Assembly: GCA_903837595.1 (NCBI GenBank)
Contig: CAILVI010000557.1
Coordinates: 1-37,740, forward strand
Origin: an uncultured Thiodictyon sp.
Lineage (GTDB): Bacteria; Pseudomonadota; Gammaproteobacteria; Chromatiales; Chromatiaceae
DNA length: 37,740 bases
Reading direction: 5' to 3'
The notes beneath the pieces were generated by a model. That model worked only from the letters and a program-made list of their open reading frames with translations, had not been told where the DNA came from and did no database searches. Shown here in pieces: positions 1-8,426 of the stretch (its first letter is position 1; each line of letters opens with the position of its first letter). A program made the position numbers and the translations under genes.

Positions 1-1929
1 AGCATTAGGTCCAGGGTCGTGCTTCCGAGTTTAGCGCAATTTTTTGTACCGACGCTGTCGCTCATCCACGAGTTTGCGTCTTACACAGTGCCCGTACAGG
101 GATTTTCCGAAGCCGCCTTTTGGGCAAGCGAGATGGTGTTTTCGGCGGCCATCGTCCGCGAGAGCGCGCGGGAGGAATGTCCTGGCCTTCGTGAACTGCA
201 CGCGGTAGTCTTACCCCAAGGACGGTCACTCGTGCCGCAACCCGACTGTTCACAATTGGAGTATGAGCGGGAAGTTCGCAGAGCGCGTCGGGCACTGCGG
301 CCATCTTCGCTACCAAGTAACGCCGTTGTCGTGTTGGGCGCAGGCTCTGTCAATTTCCGTAAGGGTGTAGACCTGTTTCTTTCCTGCGCCGCTCGCGTAG
401 CGGCGCGGCATCCGAGCAATCCGTTCTATTTCGTCTGGATCGGCTATGGCTTTGACCCCATCAAGGATCTGGACTACTCGATCTACCTTAGGGATCAGTT
501 ACAGAGGGCTGGCCTCACCGGACTTGCAGCTTTCGCTGGTGAATTTGCTCACATCGATTTGGCATATGAATTGGCGGACGTGCTTTTCCTCAGTTCGCGG
601 CTGGATGCACTTCCGAATGTTGTCATTGATGCCGCCCATTACCAACTGCCTGTCGTCTGTTTTGACCGCACCACCGGAATTGCCGATATGTTAAAAGACA
701 ACGGCCTTGGGGATGCCTGTGTGGCTCCATATCTTGATATTGAACAGGCGGCACAACGCTTGGTCGACTTTATTGATAAGCCGGAACTGCGCATGCGGAT
801 CGGAAGCGAACTCAACACACTCGGATCGCGGCTGTTCGACATGGAGCGGTACGTTGCAAGCCTTGAACGGTTGGCACTTCAATGCGCAGCTCAACAGGAG
901 ATTGAGAGGCAAGATTGTGCGCTAATAGAAGATGCGGGCGTTTTGCGAGTTGATTTTGCCTCCCCCCCAATGGCCCAGGTCACGCGCCAAGATGCAACTC
1001 GCACCTTTGTGCGATCATGTGCCAGTGGTATAGGCATGCGAAAGCCTTTCCCCGGTTTTCATCCAGGCATTTATCGGGACGCGCACTCGGCGTCGACGGA
1101 ACACCGAAATCCACTCGTCGATTTTCTTCAGGCCGGCAAGCCAACTGGACCTTGGCTTTGTGATGTCATTTCCCCATCATCGCCCTACGATATACCGAAA
1201 AGGCAATTGCGCGTCGCGCTGCACATCCATGCCTTTTATGCCGATCTGGTCCCGGATATTAGGTCGCGGCTGGACGACCAAGACCTTGACCTGGACTTAT
1301 TAATTAGCGTTCCATCGCAGGCAATAGCCGACCGCGTGCGCCTTTTACTGAGCCGCCGCAGCGGCAGACGGCAGGAGATCAGGGTCGTCCCAAACCGCGG
1401 GCGCGACATTGGACCCTTGCTGACCGAGTTTGGTGCCGAGATTGTTGCTAAGTACGACCTGATCGGTCATATTCATACCAAGAAAACGGCTGATATTGAA
1501 GATGTGCGAGTAGGCCGGCAGTGGTTTGACTTTTTGCTCGAAAACCTGTTGGGCGGTAGTCATCCGATGGCAGCGAAAATCATAGCAATATTGGCCGCCG
1601 ATGACGGTTTGGGACTCGTCTTCCCGGATGACCCCAACACCGTGGGATGGACCGATAACAGGTCGATCGCCTCAGACCTGGCTGAACGGCTCGGCATTGA
1701 AGAATTGCCGGGGGGCCATTTCTGGTTTCCTGTTGGCACTATGTTCTGGGCTAAGACTAAGGCGCTCCGGCCCTTGCTGGATTTGCGGTTCGAGTGGGAA
1801 GACTACCCCGAGGAGCCGCTCCCTTACGATGGAACTGTCCTACATGCTATCGAGCGACTGCTTCCAACTGTAGCGAAGAAAGCGGGATATCGGATCGCGC
1901 TGACTAACATTCCCGGTGTAACGAGGTAG
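1..1929 (+). CDS. Glycosyltransferase GT4 / rhamnan-synthesis F (RgpF) fusion, 5'-truncated
   Basis: The reading frame is open from base 1, so the true start lies outside the window; the first in-window start codon is the GTG at 19. Counting from that codon, residues about 1-300 look like the C-terminal half of a GT4 (GT-B) glycosyltransferase: a 'GAGSVNFRKGVDLFL' nucleotide-sugar-domain start and 'SRLDALPNVVIDA' near the usual acidic donor site. Residues about 395-636 match the RgpF family, with the hallmark 'PNRGRDIGPLL' and 'IGHIHTKK'. RgpF-type proteins take part in rhamnose-rich polysaccharide assembly in the cytoplasm. The stop lies 6 bases before the epimerase start, which implies co-transcription. 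Base composition is lower in GC than the genes beyond 22 kb. Domain assignment is firm; the sugar transferred is not known. Confidence 0.88.
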   Translation, partial: SIRSRVVLPSLAQFFVPTLSLIHEFASYTVPVQGFSEAAFWASEMVFSAAIVRESAREECPGLRELHAVVLPQGRSLVPQPDCSQLEYEREVRRARRALRPSSLPSNAVVVLGAGSVNFRKGVDLFLSCAARVAARHPSNPFYFVWIGYGFDPIKDLDYSIYLRDQLQRAGLTGLAAFAGEFAHIDLAYELADVLFLSSRLDALPNVVIDAAHYQLPVVCFDRTTGIADMLKDNGLGDACVAPYLDIEQAAQRLVDFIDKPELRMRIGSELNTLGSRLFDMERYVASLERLALQCAAQQEIERQDCALIEDAGVLRVDFASPPMAQVTRQDATRTFVRSCASGIGMRKPFPGFHPGIYRDAHSASTEHRNPLVDFLQAGKPTGPWLCDVISPSSPYDIPKRQLRVALHIHAFYADLVPDIRSRLDDQDLDLDLLISVPSQAIADRVRLLLSRRSGRRQEIRVVPNRGRDIGPLLTEFGAEIVAKYDLIGHIHTKKTADIEDVRVGRQWFDFLLENLLGGSHPMAAKIIAILAADDGLGLVFPDDPNTVGWTDNRSIASDLAERLGIEELPGGHFWFPVGTMFWAKTKALRPLLDLRFEWEDYPEEPLPYDGTVLHAIERLLPTVAKKAGYRIALTNIPGVTR

Positions 1930-1935
1930 GGCTCT

Positions 1936-2859
1936 ATGGACAAGCGGATTTTAATTCTTGGCGGCAACGGGTTCATCGGTTCGCATTTGACCGAAGCACT
2001 GGCAGCGACGGGCGCGCGCGTACGCGTTCTCGACCGGTTTGGAAGCCTGCGTGCGGATCCCGTCCACGGCGTAGACTACCGTTACGCGGACTTTGTTGAT
2101 ATTGCCGCCGTAGCGGAGTCATTGGCCGATATTGATCTGGTGATCCACCTGATCAGCACCACCGTCCCTGGCACAGCAAACCTCGACCCTGTCGGGGACA
2201 TTGAGGGCAATCTGACGGGAACCGTCAGATTACTTCAACAGATGAGAGATGCCGGGGTTTCCCGGCTGCTGTTCCTCTCATCAGGCGGAACCGTCTATGG
2301 TAATACCCGGACGGTTCCGATTCCCGAGGATCACCGACTCAACCCACTCTCGTCTTACGGCATTGTGAAGGTCGCAATCGAGCACTACATCGCAATGTTC
2401 GGCGCATTGTTTGGCTTTCGGCCGCTGGTGCTGCGGGTCTCCAATCCTTATGGCCCACGCCAAAGTCATCTTGGGGTTCAAGGCGTCATTTCGACTTTTT
2501 TCCAGCGGATCCTTGACGGCGATCCGATCAGGATTTGGGGTGACGGAGCAGCCGTCCGTGACTATCTCTATGTTAGCGACCTGGTATCCTTCATTGTCGA
2601 AGCAGTGCGCCACGATCTCACCGGCACATTTAATATCGGCAGCGGTCACGGTGCGTCGGTAAACGACATTCTGACAGTCGTCTCGGAAGTTACCGGCACG
2701 GCCCCGGTAGTGCAATACTTGCCGGCACGCGGATTCGATGTAAAGAATGTCGTGTTGGATATCGCCAAGGCTCGCAACGCGCTGCACTGGGTACCTCAGG
2801 TTTCGTTGCACACCGGCTGTGAAAGGTACTGGCATTGGCTGAATAGGTCGCCCAGATGA
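1936..2859 (+). CDS. NAD-dependent epimerase/dehydratase (UDP-glucose 4-epimerase-like)
   Basis: This is a 307-residue extended short-chain dehydrogenase/reductase. The N-terminal Rossmann motif is G9-G-N-G12-F-I-G15. The catalytic triad is visible as S116 in 'LLFLSSGGTVYG' and Y141-x-x-x-K145 in 'SSYGIVK'. 'NPYGPRQ' and 'RDYLYVSDLV' are typical of GalE/RfbB-like nucleotide-sugar enzymes. It should epimerise or dehydrate a nucleotide sugar in the cytoplasm to supply the neighbouring glycosyltransferases. The ATG at 1936 follows a purine-rich AGGTAGGG stretch that overlaps the stop of the upstream gene. Length is normal for the family. The exact substrate (UDP-Glc, UDP-GlcNAc, GDP- or dTDP-sugar) cannot be told from sequence alone. 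Confidence 0.9.
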   Translation: MDKRILILGGNGFIGSHLTEALAATGARVRVLDRFGSLRADPVHGVDYRYADFVDIAAVAESLADIDLVIHLISTTVPGTANLDPVGDIEGNLTGTVRLLQQMRDAGVSRLLFLSSGGTVYGNTRTVPIPEDHRLNPLSSYGIVKVAIEHYIAMFGALFGFRPLVLRVSNPYGPRQSHLGVQGVISTFFQRILDGDPIRIWGDGAAVRDYLYVSDLVSFIVEAVRHDLTGTFNIGSGHGASVNDILTVVSEVTGTAPVVQYLPARGFDVKNVVLDIAKARNALHWVPQVSLHTGCERYWHWLNRSPR

Positions 2860-3047
2860 TATAGTTTTTGGCAGCACCAGGGTACTCATGTAACTGGGAA
2901 TTCTCGGCGACCAGCGGTGCCGGTCGAACAGTGGCGCATGTACATTGTCAAGTTAATGGTAGCAGTCCGGCGCAAGCCTGGGTGGGGAGCAGTAACGATG
3001 AAAGACCGACGGCGGTTTGTTATTGGCTATCAGGTCATACTCACGTA

Positions 3048-5999
3048 ATGGACTACCAGTCTATCGTTCGCGCTTCAGTCGTCGGACCTGACCTGACTGG
3101 GTTTCCGACCCCTTGGGTCGGGCACGCACCCTTTGCAATGTGGCTGGTTCGGTCACTGAAGCCGGCGGTGTTGGTCGAACTTGGAACCACGGATGGCAGT
3201 TCCTATTTCAACTTTTGTCGGGCGGTAAAGGCGGCCAGCCTCCAGACGAAATGCTTTGCGGTTCCCCCTTTGGCCGGCACGGCACCCGCCGGATATTGCG
3301 CAGAAAGCGTTTTTTTCGAGGCACATCGACACAACGAAGATCGCTACGCGGATATTTCGCGCCTGCTGCGCATGGCACCTGACGAAGCGTTAAACTATTT
3401 TTCCGATGGGTCAATCGATCTTTTGCATATTGTTGGTTGCCCTGGCTATGAGGAAGTCAAGCAGCAATTCGAAAACTGGCTTCCGAAGCTCAGGGCGCCG
3501 GCAGTGGTGCTATTGCATGATACCAACGTGCGGGAACGCGGGTTCGGTGTTTGGCGATTGTGGGAGGAACTGGCCCGACGCTATCCACTGAACCTCGAGT
3601 TTGTCCACGCGCAGGGGCTCGGCGTACTGCAACTCAAGAAGGCAGAGGGGGGCGCTGCCCCGGAGTGGCTCAGTGCCGGGACGTCTGAAAGGAAGATCAT
3701 CGTCGAGTATTTCAGCGCTAGGGGCGCGGAGGTGGCCCAACGGTATGCCGTTCGCCAACTGCGCGAGGCGGTCGCGCTCCACCATCTGGCGCTTGGAGAG
3801 CGGGATAGGGAGGCGGCGGCGCTCTGTAACGCATTAGCCGAGCGTGACAAGAGAATCTCAGTCCTGGCTGCTGCGGCAGCGGAGCGTGACGCGATGGCGG
3901 CCTCGGTGTTCTGGCGAATCACGCGCCCGCTGCGGGTCGCGCTTGGTGTGCTCCGTGGCGAGGCTCGGTATTGGATTCAACTGCGGCAGATGTGGGACCG
4001 CCGGCACGGCGCGTCGACCCGCACCGTGTCTGCCGTTGCGTCACCGCTTATTGCCCCTGCATCGGGAGGGCTGCGGGTGGTTTACATCAGCGGCGAGTCG
4101 CAGACACCTGGGCACCAATACCGGGTCGTGCGCTATGCCGAGTCGGCGTCGGCGGTCGGCGCTGCGGTCGTCGTGATACGCATTGAGGACAGTGAAGAGC
4201 GCATGGCCGAAATTGCCGCGGCTCAGGTCATCGTGATCTGGCGCGTGGCTTGGTCTGATCAGGTCGCCGCGGTCATTGAGACGGGCCGCCGGGCCGCAGC
4301 GCGAATCGTCTTTGATGTAGATGATCTCATTTTCGATCCCACCCTCGCACGCAGCGACATCGTCGACGGTATCCGTAGTGAGGGGAAGGCCGAGTCGGCG
4401 GTACAGGAGTATTTCGTCCGACTGCGACGGACCATGTTACAGGCCGATCTGGTCACGGTGACGACGCACGAGTTGGCAACGCATGTGCGGCACGCCCATC
4501 GGCCCGTATTGGTGCTGCCAAACGGCTTCGATGAGGCGACACTCAGCGGTTCCTCGCTCGCCGTCCGCCGCCGCACGGTGGCCCCGAGTGACGGCCTATT
4601 ACGCATTGGCTATGCCGGCGGCACAGTCACCCATCAACGCGACTTCGCGCTTTGTGCCGATGCAGTCGCGGCGGTATTGTCGGCACGCCCGGAGGCGCGG
4701 CTCGTGCTCTTTGCTGATGCGGGGCAACGGCCACTGTTGGACGTCAAGGAGTTCCGGGTGCTCTCCGAGCTCGGGGATCAGATAGAGTGGCGGGCTCGCG
4801 TGCCGCTCGACCAGTTACCGGATGAGGTTGCACGTTTCGACGTCAATCTGGCGCCGCTGGAGATCGGCAACCCGTTCTGTGAGGCGAAGAGCGAACTCAA
4901 GTTTTTCGAGGCCGCACTGTGCGGTGTCTGTACGGTCGCCTCACCCACCGGCCCGTTCCGTCGGGCCATCCGCCCCGGGGAGACCGGTTTCTTGGCTGAG
5001 ACTCCGGCGCAGTGGCAATCTGCCCTGACCCAGCTGCTCGACGATCGGGTACTGCGTGAGCGTATGAGCAAGGCGGCGACACTGGATGTGCTCTGGACCT
5101 TCGGACCGGAGCGGCGGGCGGAACTGATGTCTTCGATGCTTGATCACCTCCGTGGTGGGCGCGCCGCCGCCCGGGCTTACGTTCACGACCACGCGGAGGT
5201 AAGGCTGCCGGCAACGCCTCCTGCCCTGCCGGAGCACGACATCATCTTTGCTTGTGATCGTCTGAACCAAGCCGCGGTCACCGTGGTCGTGCCCCTTTAC
5301 AACGATGCGGACTTCGTCGAAGGCAATCTCAACTCCGTTGCGGCGCTCACTTTGCCGGGGCTCGACCTCATCGTGGTCGATGACGCCTCAACCGACGATG
5401 GCCTTGACATCGCACGCCGGTGGACCGAGTGCAACGCGGCCCGGTTCAACCGGGTGCTGCTGCTGCGCAACCGCACGACGTCCGGCCACGGATCGACCCG
5501 CAATGTCGGCTTTTCCGCCGCCCAGACACTGTACGTTATGCCACTCGACGCGCACAATCGGCTGCGCCCGGACGGCCTCACGCGGTGCCTGGAGGCGATC
5601 CGCGCGGCCCGCGCAGCCTATGCCACTGGATTGCCTCACCGCTGCGGCCCCACGTTGGAGGGGCTGTCTTTTGGCCCGTTAGGCGTCGTCGCGGGCCACC
5701 ACAAGGATGGCTTGGCCCTGGTTTCCCGTGCGATTTGGGCGCTACTCGGCGGCTACCACGACGCCCGTGACGGCCGCGAGGAATATGAATTCCTCTACCG
5801 GATCGCCGAGCGTGGCTTGGTGGGAGTAGCGGTGGACGGCGAGCCGCTCGCCGACGATCACCGAGGCGCAGCAGCCATGCTCCAGCCGACCAGCGGAGTG
5901 ACCGCCAGCAAGCACCGACGCCATGGGGAACCGGAGCCGTACCGCCGCGATCAACCCGTGCCCGCCGTTGCGGCGGCACGAGACCAGGACCATGAGTAA
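3048..5999 (+). CDS. Three-domain methyltransferase - GT4 - GT2 fusion protein
   Basis: About 983 residues from the ATG at 3048. Residues 1-200 are a class I SAM methyltransferase of the Methyltransf_24 / cephalosporin-hydroxylase type (motif I 'VLVELGTTDGSS' at 41-52, later 'VVLLHDTN'). Residues about 215-285 are heptad-like and charged (repeated 'AERD'), ending in 'VFWRITRPLR'. Residues about 340-720 are a GT4 domain ('VFDVDDLIFDP', 'GYAGGTVTHQRDF', 'AKSELKFFEA'). Residues about 742-965 are a GT2 domain ('VTVVVPLYND', 'VVDDAST'). The usual GT2 'LDADNRL' reads 'LDAHNRL' (D834, H836). The open frame runs back to 2868, but that extension lacks family similarity, so 3048 was chosen although its ribosome site is weak. 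The stop overlaps the next start by 8 bases. It probably modifies and extends one glycan; acceptors are unknown. Confidence 0.85.
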   Translation: MDYQSIVRASVVGPDLTGFPTPWVGHAPFAMWLVRSLKPAVLVELGTTDGSSYFNFCRAVKAASLQTKCFAVPPLAGTAPAGYCAESVFFEAHRHNEDRYADISRLLRMAPDEALNYFSDGSIDLLHIVGCPGYEEVKQQFENWLPKLRAPAVVLLHDTNVRERGFGVWRLWEELARRYPLNLEFVHAQGLGVLQLKKAEGGAAPEWLSAGTSERKIIVEYFSARGAEVAQRYAVRQLREAVALHHLALGERDREAAALCNALAERDKRISVLAAAAAERDAMAASVFWRITRPLRVALGVLRGEARYWIQLRQMWDRRHGASTRTVSAVASPLIAPASGGLRVVYISGESQTPGHQYRVVRYAESASAVGAAVVVIRIEDSEERMAEIAAAQVIVIWRVAWSDQVAAVIETGRRAAARIVFDVDDLIFDPTLARSDIVDGIRSEGKAESAVQEYFVRLRRTMLQADLVTVTTHELATHVRHAHRPVLVLPNGFDEATLSGSSLAVRRRTVAPSDGLLRIGYAGGTVTHQRDFALCADAVAAVLSARPEARLVLFADAGQRPLLDVKEFRVLSELGDQIEWRARVPLDQLPDEVARFDVNLAPLEIGNPFCEAKSELKFFEAALCGVCTVASPTGPFRRAIRPGETGFLAETPAQWQSALTQLLDDRVLRERMSKAATLDVLWTFGPERRAELMSSMLDHLRGGRAAARAYVHDHAEVRLPATPPALPEHDIIFACDRLNQAAVTVVVPLYNDADFVEGNLNSVAALTLPGLDLIVVDDASTDDGLDIARRWTECNAARFNRVLLLRNRTTSGHGSTRNVGFSAAQTLYVMPLDAHNRLRPDGLTRCLEAIRAARAAYATGLPHRCGPTLEGLSFGPLGVVAGHHKDGLALVSRAIWALLGGYHDARDGREEYEFLYRIAERGLVGVAVDGEPLADDHRGAAAMLQPTSGVTASKHRRHGEPEPYRRDQPVPAVAAARDQDHE

Positions 6000-7017
6000 G
6001 CGCAACCAGCAACTTCTTTGCGGGCTGACGAAGACCGATCGGATTATTGAGATCGGACCACTGCACTCGCCATTGACGCCCAAGGCCGCGGGTTGGATGA
6101 CCACCGTGGTGGATCACGCATCACGGGACGCGTTGGTCGCGAAATACGCCGGCCATCAGAATGTCGATCCCTCGCAAATTCAGGACGTCGACATCATCTG
6201 GTCAGAGGGCGCACTGCACGACGCCTTTCCCGCCGCGGCACAGGGCAGCTACGGCTGGCTGATTGCCAGCCATGTCATAGAGCACCTGCCGGACGTGGTT
6301 CGCTTTCTCGACTCGGCGGCAAGGTTACTTGACCCGGAGCATGGTGTGCTCGCACTCGCCGTACCCGATAAGCGTTGGTGCTTCGATCTCTTCCGGCCCG
6401 TCAGCACCACCGGGCAAGCGCTGGCCGCCCATCGCGCGCGGGCGCAGCGTCATTTGCCGGAGCGGTTGTTCGATCACCACGCGTACTCTGCCTTCGATTG
6501 TGGCCGACCCGGCTGGGGACGGGAAAAACTATCCCATCTGCAGCTCGCCACGAGGCTCGGGGAAGCCAAGGCAGCTTTTGATGGCTGGAGTGATGCGCCC
6601 GCTGCCCACTATGTCGATTGCCACGCCTGGCAGTTTACGCCCTCGAGCTTTGAACTGCTGATCCTCGAACTGGGCGAGCTCGGGGCAGCGGACTGGCGGG
6701 TTGACTGGATAGCACCGCAACCGAGCACTGAGTTTACCGCGCATCTGCGCCGCGGCCGCCGGCAGTTCACCTCGCCACAGGAGTGCGAGGCGCGGCGGAT
6801 GGACCTACTCTACGGCATTGTCCGCGAGTTGCGTGAACAGGCCGATTGGCTGCTCGACGATTCGATCACCCCGAGTGTCGGTGCGGTAATGCGGCGGATC
6901 GACCGGCTGGCATCCCGCCTCGCGGCACGACCGCAAAACCTGCATCCGATACGTTCAGCACTGACGGCATTGCTCCCGGTCCGACGCATGATTGCACGAT
7001 GGCGCGGTCGTATTTGA
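5992..7017 (+). CDS. Class I SAM-dependent methyltransferase
   Basis: 341 residues from the ATG at 5992, which follows a purine-rich 'GAGACCAGGA' and overlaps the end of the preceding fusion gene by 8 bases. Earlier in-frame starts lie deep inside that gene. 'IIEIGPLHSPL' is the SAM-binding motif I region. 'WLIASHVIEHLPD' is the Methyltransf_11-type motif, followed by 'RLLDPEHGVLALAVPDKRW'. Proteins with this 'IASHVIEHL ... PDKR' pattern are common inside O-antigen and exopolysaccharide clusters. They are thought to methylate sugars or glycan ends; this role comes from context, not from a visible substrate motif. The last 20 residues, rich in Arg and hydrophobics ('RRMIARWRGRI'), may sit at the membrane. 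Confidence 0.82.
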   Translation: MSKRNQQLLCGLTKTDRIIEIGPLHSPLTPKAAGWMTTVVDHASRDALVAKYAGHQNVDPSQIQDVDIIWSEGALHDAFPAAAQGSYGWLIASHVIEHLPDVVRFLDSAARLLDPEHGVLALAVPDKRWCFDLFRPVSTTGQALAAHRARAQRHLPERLFDHHAYSAFDCGRPGWGREKLSHLQLATRLGEAKAAFDGWSDAPAAHYVDCHAWQFTPSSFELLILELGELGAADWRVDWIAPQPSTEFTAHLRRGRRQFTSPQECEARRMDLLYGIVRELREQADWLLDDSITPSVGAVMRRIDRLASRLAARPQNLHPIRSALTALLPVRRMIARWRGRI

Positions 7018-7057
7018 CTGATACGCGGCCACCGCCGAAAATTGATCAACTTTGGGC

Positions 7058-7063
7058 AAGGAG
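7058..7063 (+). promoter_or_regulatory. Ribosome binding site that decides the WsaF-like gene start
   Basis: AAGGAG lies 7 bases before the ATG at 7071. In-frame starts further upstream (6999 and 6846) overlap the preceding methyltransferase gene and lack a comparable site, so 7071 is preferred. Confidence 0.6.
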
Positions 7064-7070
7064 TTCTGAG

Positions 7071-8423
7071 ATGAGAGGGTCGTTTTCCTGGTGGCTCACG
7101 AGACCTCTGCGCATCGCGGCCGGCGTCTGGCGTCGCGACCCGGAATATCTCACCCGTCTGGGCCAACTCAATCCCTCCCGGCTGATGCCGTGGCGGCACA
7201 CGGAGGCGTCGCCGACCCCGGAGGAATCCGCACGACGGTTGCTTCGCGACTCCCGAAGCGATCCGTCCGTAGAAGGTCTTTTTGCCAGTTCCTTACCGGA
7301 TCTGGTACCACTCGTGACCTATCCTGAGCCAGGTTTGGCCTCGGCGGGACGGCTGACCGTCTTGACCGACTCGCTCGACGCCGGGAGTCACTTCGGTGGA
7401 GAGGCCACGGCGATCCTGTTCGCGGTCGCGCTGGCAAGGCACCAGGGGCTGCGGTTGCGCTGGGTCACCCGGCGCGCGCCGCCCGAACCGGCGAGTTTTG
7501 GTGCCGTCTTGGCAGCACACGGCCTTGACTACTCCGACAATATCGACTTTGACTACGCGCCAACCGACACAGGTGCCCGTGAACTTGGCGTGACGGACCG
7601 TGAACTGCTATTGACCACATCCTGGCAGACCACCTGGACCGCGCTGAAGAGCTTCGATCCGTCACGCATCATTTACTTGGTGCAGGACGATGAACGCGTA
7701 TTTCACCCCGCGGGGGAACTGCAGCTTCGGTGTCGTGAGATCTTGTGCGATACCCGGCCCCGCTTTGTCGTCAACACGGCCGCGCTACGCAATTATCTGG
7801 TAGCCGGGGGAATGACCGGAGTGGCCGCCAACGGCGTCGCTTTCGAGCCGGCCTTTGCGCGCACCATTTACTATAGGGAGTCCAAAGCCCCGGACCGCAA
7901 ACTGCGACTCGTGTTCTACGTGCGCCCCAACCATCCACGCAATCTGTTGTTACGGGGACTCGAGGCGATGGCGGGCGCGATACAGAGCGGCTTCTTTCCC
8001 GAGACTGAATGGGATTGCTATGTCGTTGGAAAGGCTATTACCAGGATAGAACTGCCGCGCGGCATAGTACCGAAGATCGCTGACTCATTGTCATGGCGGG
8101 ACGATACGGCTTTGATTCGGCAAACGGACGTCGGACTGTCATTAAGTTGTACCCCGCACCCGGGCTATACCCCGCTGGAGCTCGCAGCCAGCGGCGCTGT
8201 CGTTGTCACCAATCAGCATGAAACCAGGCACTGCCTTGACGCCTATTGCGCCAACATCCTGTGCGTGGCGCCGTCGGTGGACGCGCTGGTCGCGGCCCTG
8301 GGGCGGGCGAGCCAATTGGCGAAAAATGAATCAACACGTCTCTCCAACTACCTGGCGGCGCGCATCGACGGGGATTGGGAAGCGACCTTTGCGCCGGTAC
8401 TTGACGTCCTGGCTGGATACTGA
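7071..8423 (+). CDS. WsaF-like GT4 glycosyltransferase (rhamnosyltransferase type)
   Basis: 450 residues from the ATG at 7071, chosen for its AAGGAG site 7 bases upstream. The N-terminus 'SFSWWLTRPLRIAAGVWRRD' resembles the linker in the upstream three-domain protein. The body has WsaF-type features: 'LTVLTDSLDAGSHFGGEATAI', 'IIYLVQDDERVFHPAGE', 'LVFYVRPNHPRNLL', and a C-terminal donor-site region 'SCTPHPGYTPLELAASGAVVVTN'. In the characterised family WsaF adds rhamnose during S-layer glycan synthesis. A rhamnosyl role fits the RgpF domain at the start of the window but remains inference. The gene ends 3 bases before the next gene, so it is in the same operon. Confidence 0.8.
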   Translation: MRGSFSWWLTRPLRIAAGVWRRDPEYLTRLGQLNPSRLMPWRHTEASPTPEESARRLLRDSRSDPSVEGLFASSLPDLVPLVTYPEPGLASAGRLTVLTDSLDAGSHFGGEATAILFAVALARHQGLRLRWVTRRAPPEPASFGAVLAAHGLDYSDNIDFDYAPTDTGARELGVTDRELLLTTSWQTTWTALKSFDPSRIIYLVQDDERVFHPAGELQLRCREILCDTRPRFVVNTAALRNYLVAGGMTGVAANGVAFEPAFARTIYYRESKAPDRKLRLVFYVRPNHPRNLLLRGLEAMAGAIQSGFFPETEWDCYVVGKAITRIELPRGIVPKIADSLSWRDDTALIRQTDVGLSLSCTPHPGYTPLELAASGAVVVTNQHETRHCLDAYCANILCVAPSVDALVAALGRASQLAKNESTRLSNYLAARIDGDWEATFAPVLDVLAGY

Positions 8424-8426
8424 CAT

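Noticed and set aside
2868-3047. N-terminal extension of the three-domain protein
   Set aside because: No similarity to the methyltransferase family before 'MDYQSIV'; ATG 3048 preferred.
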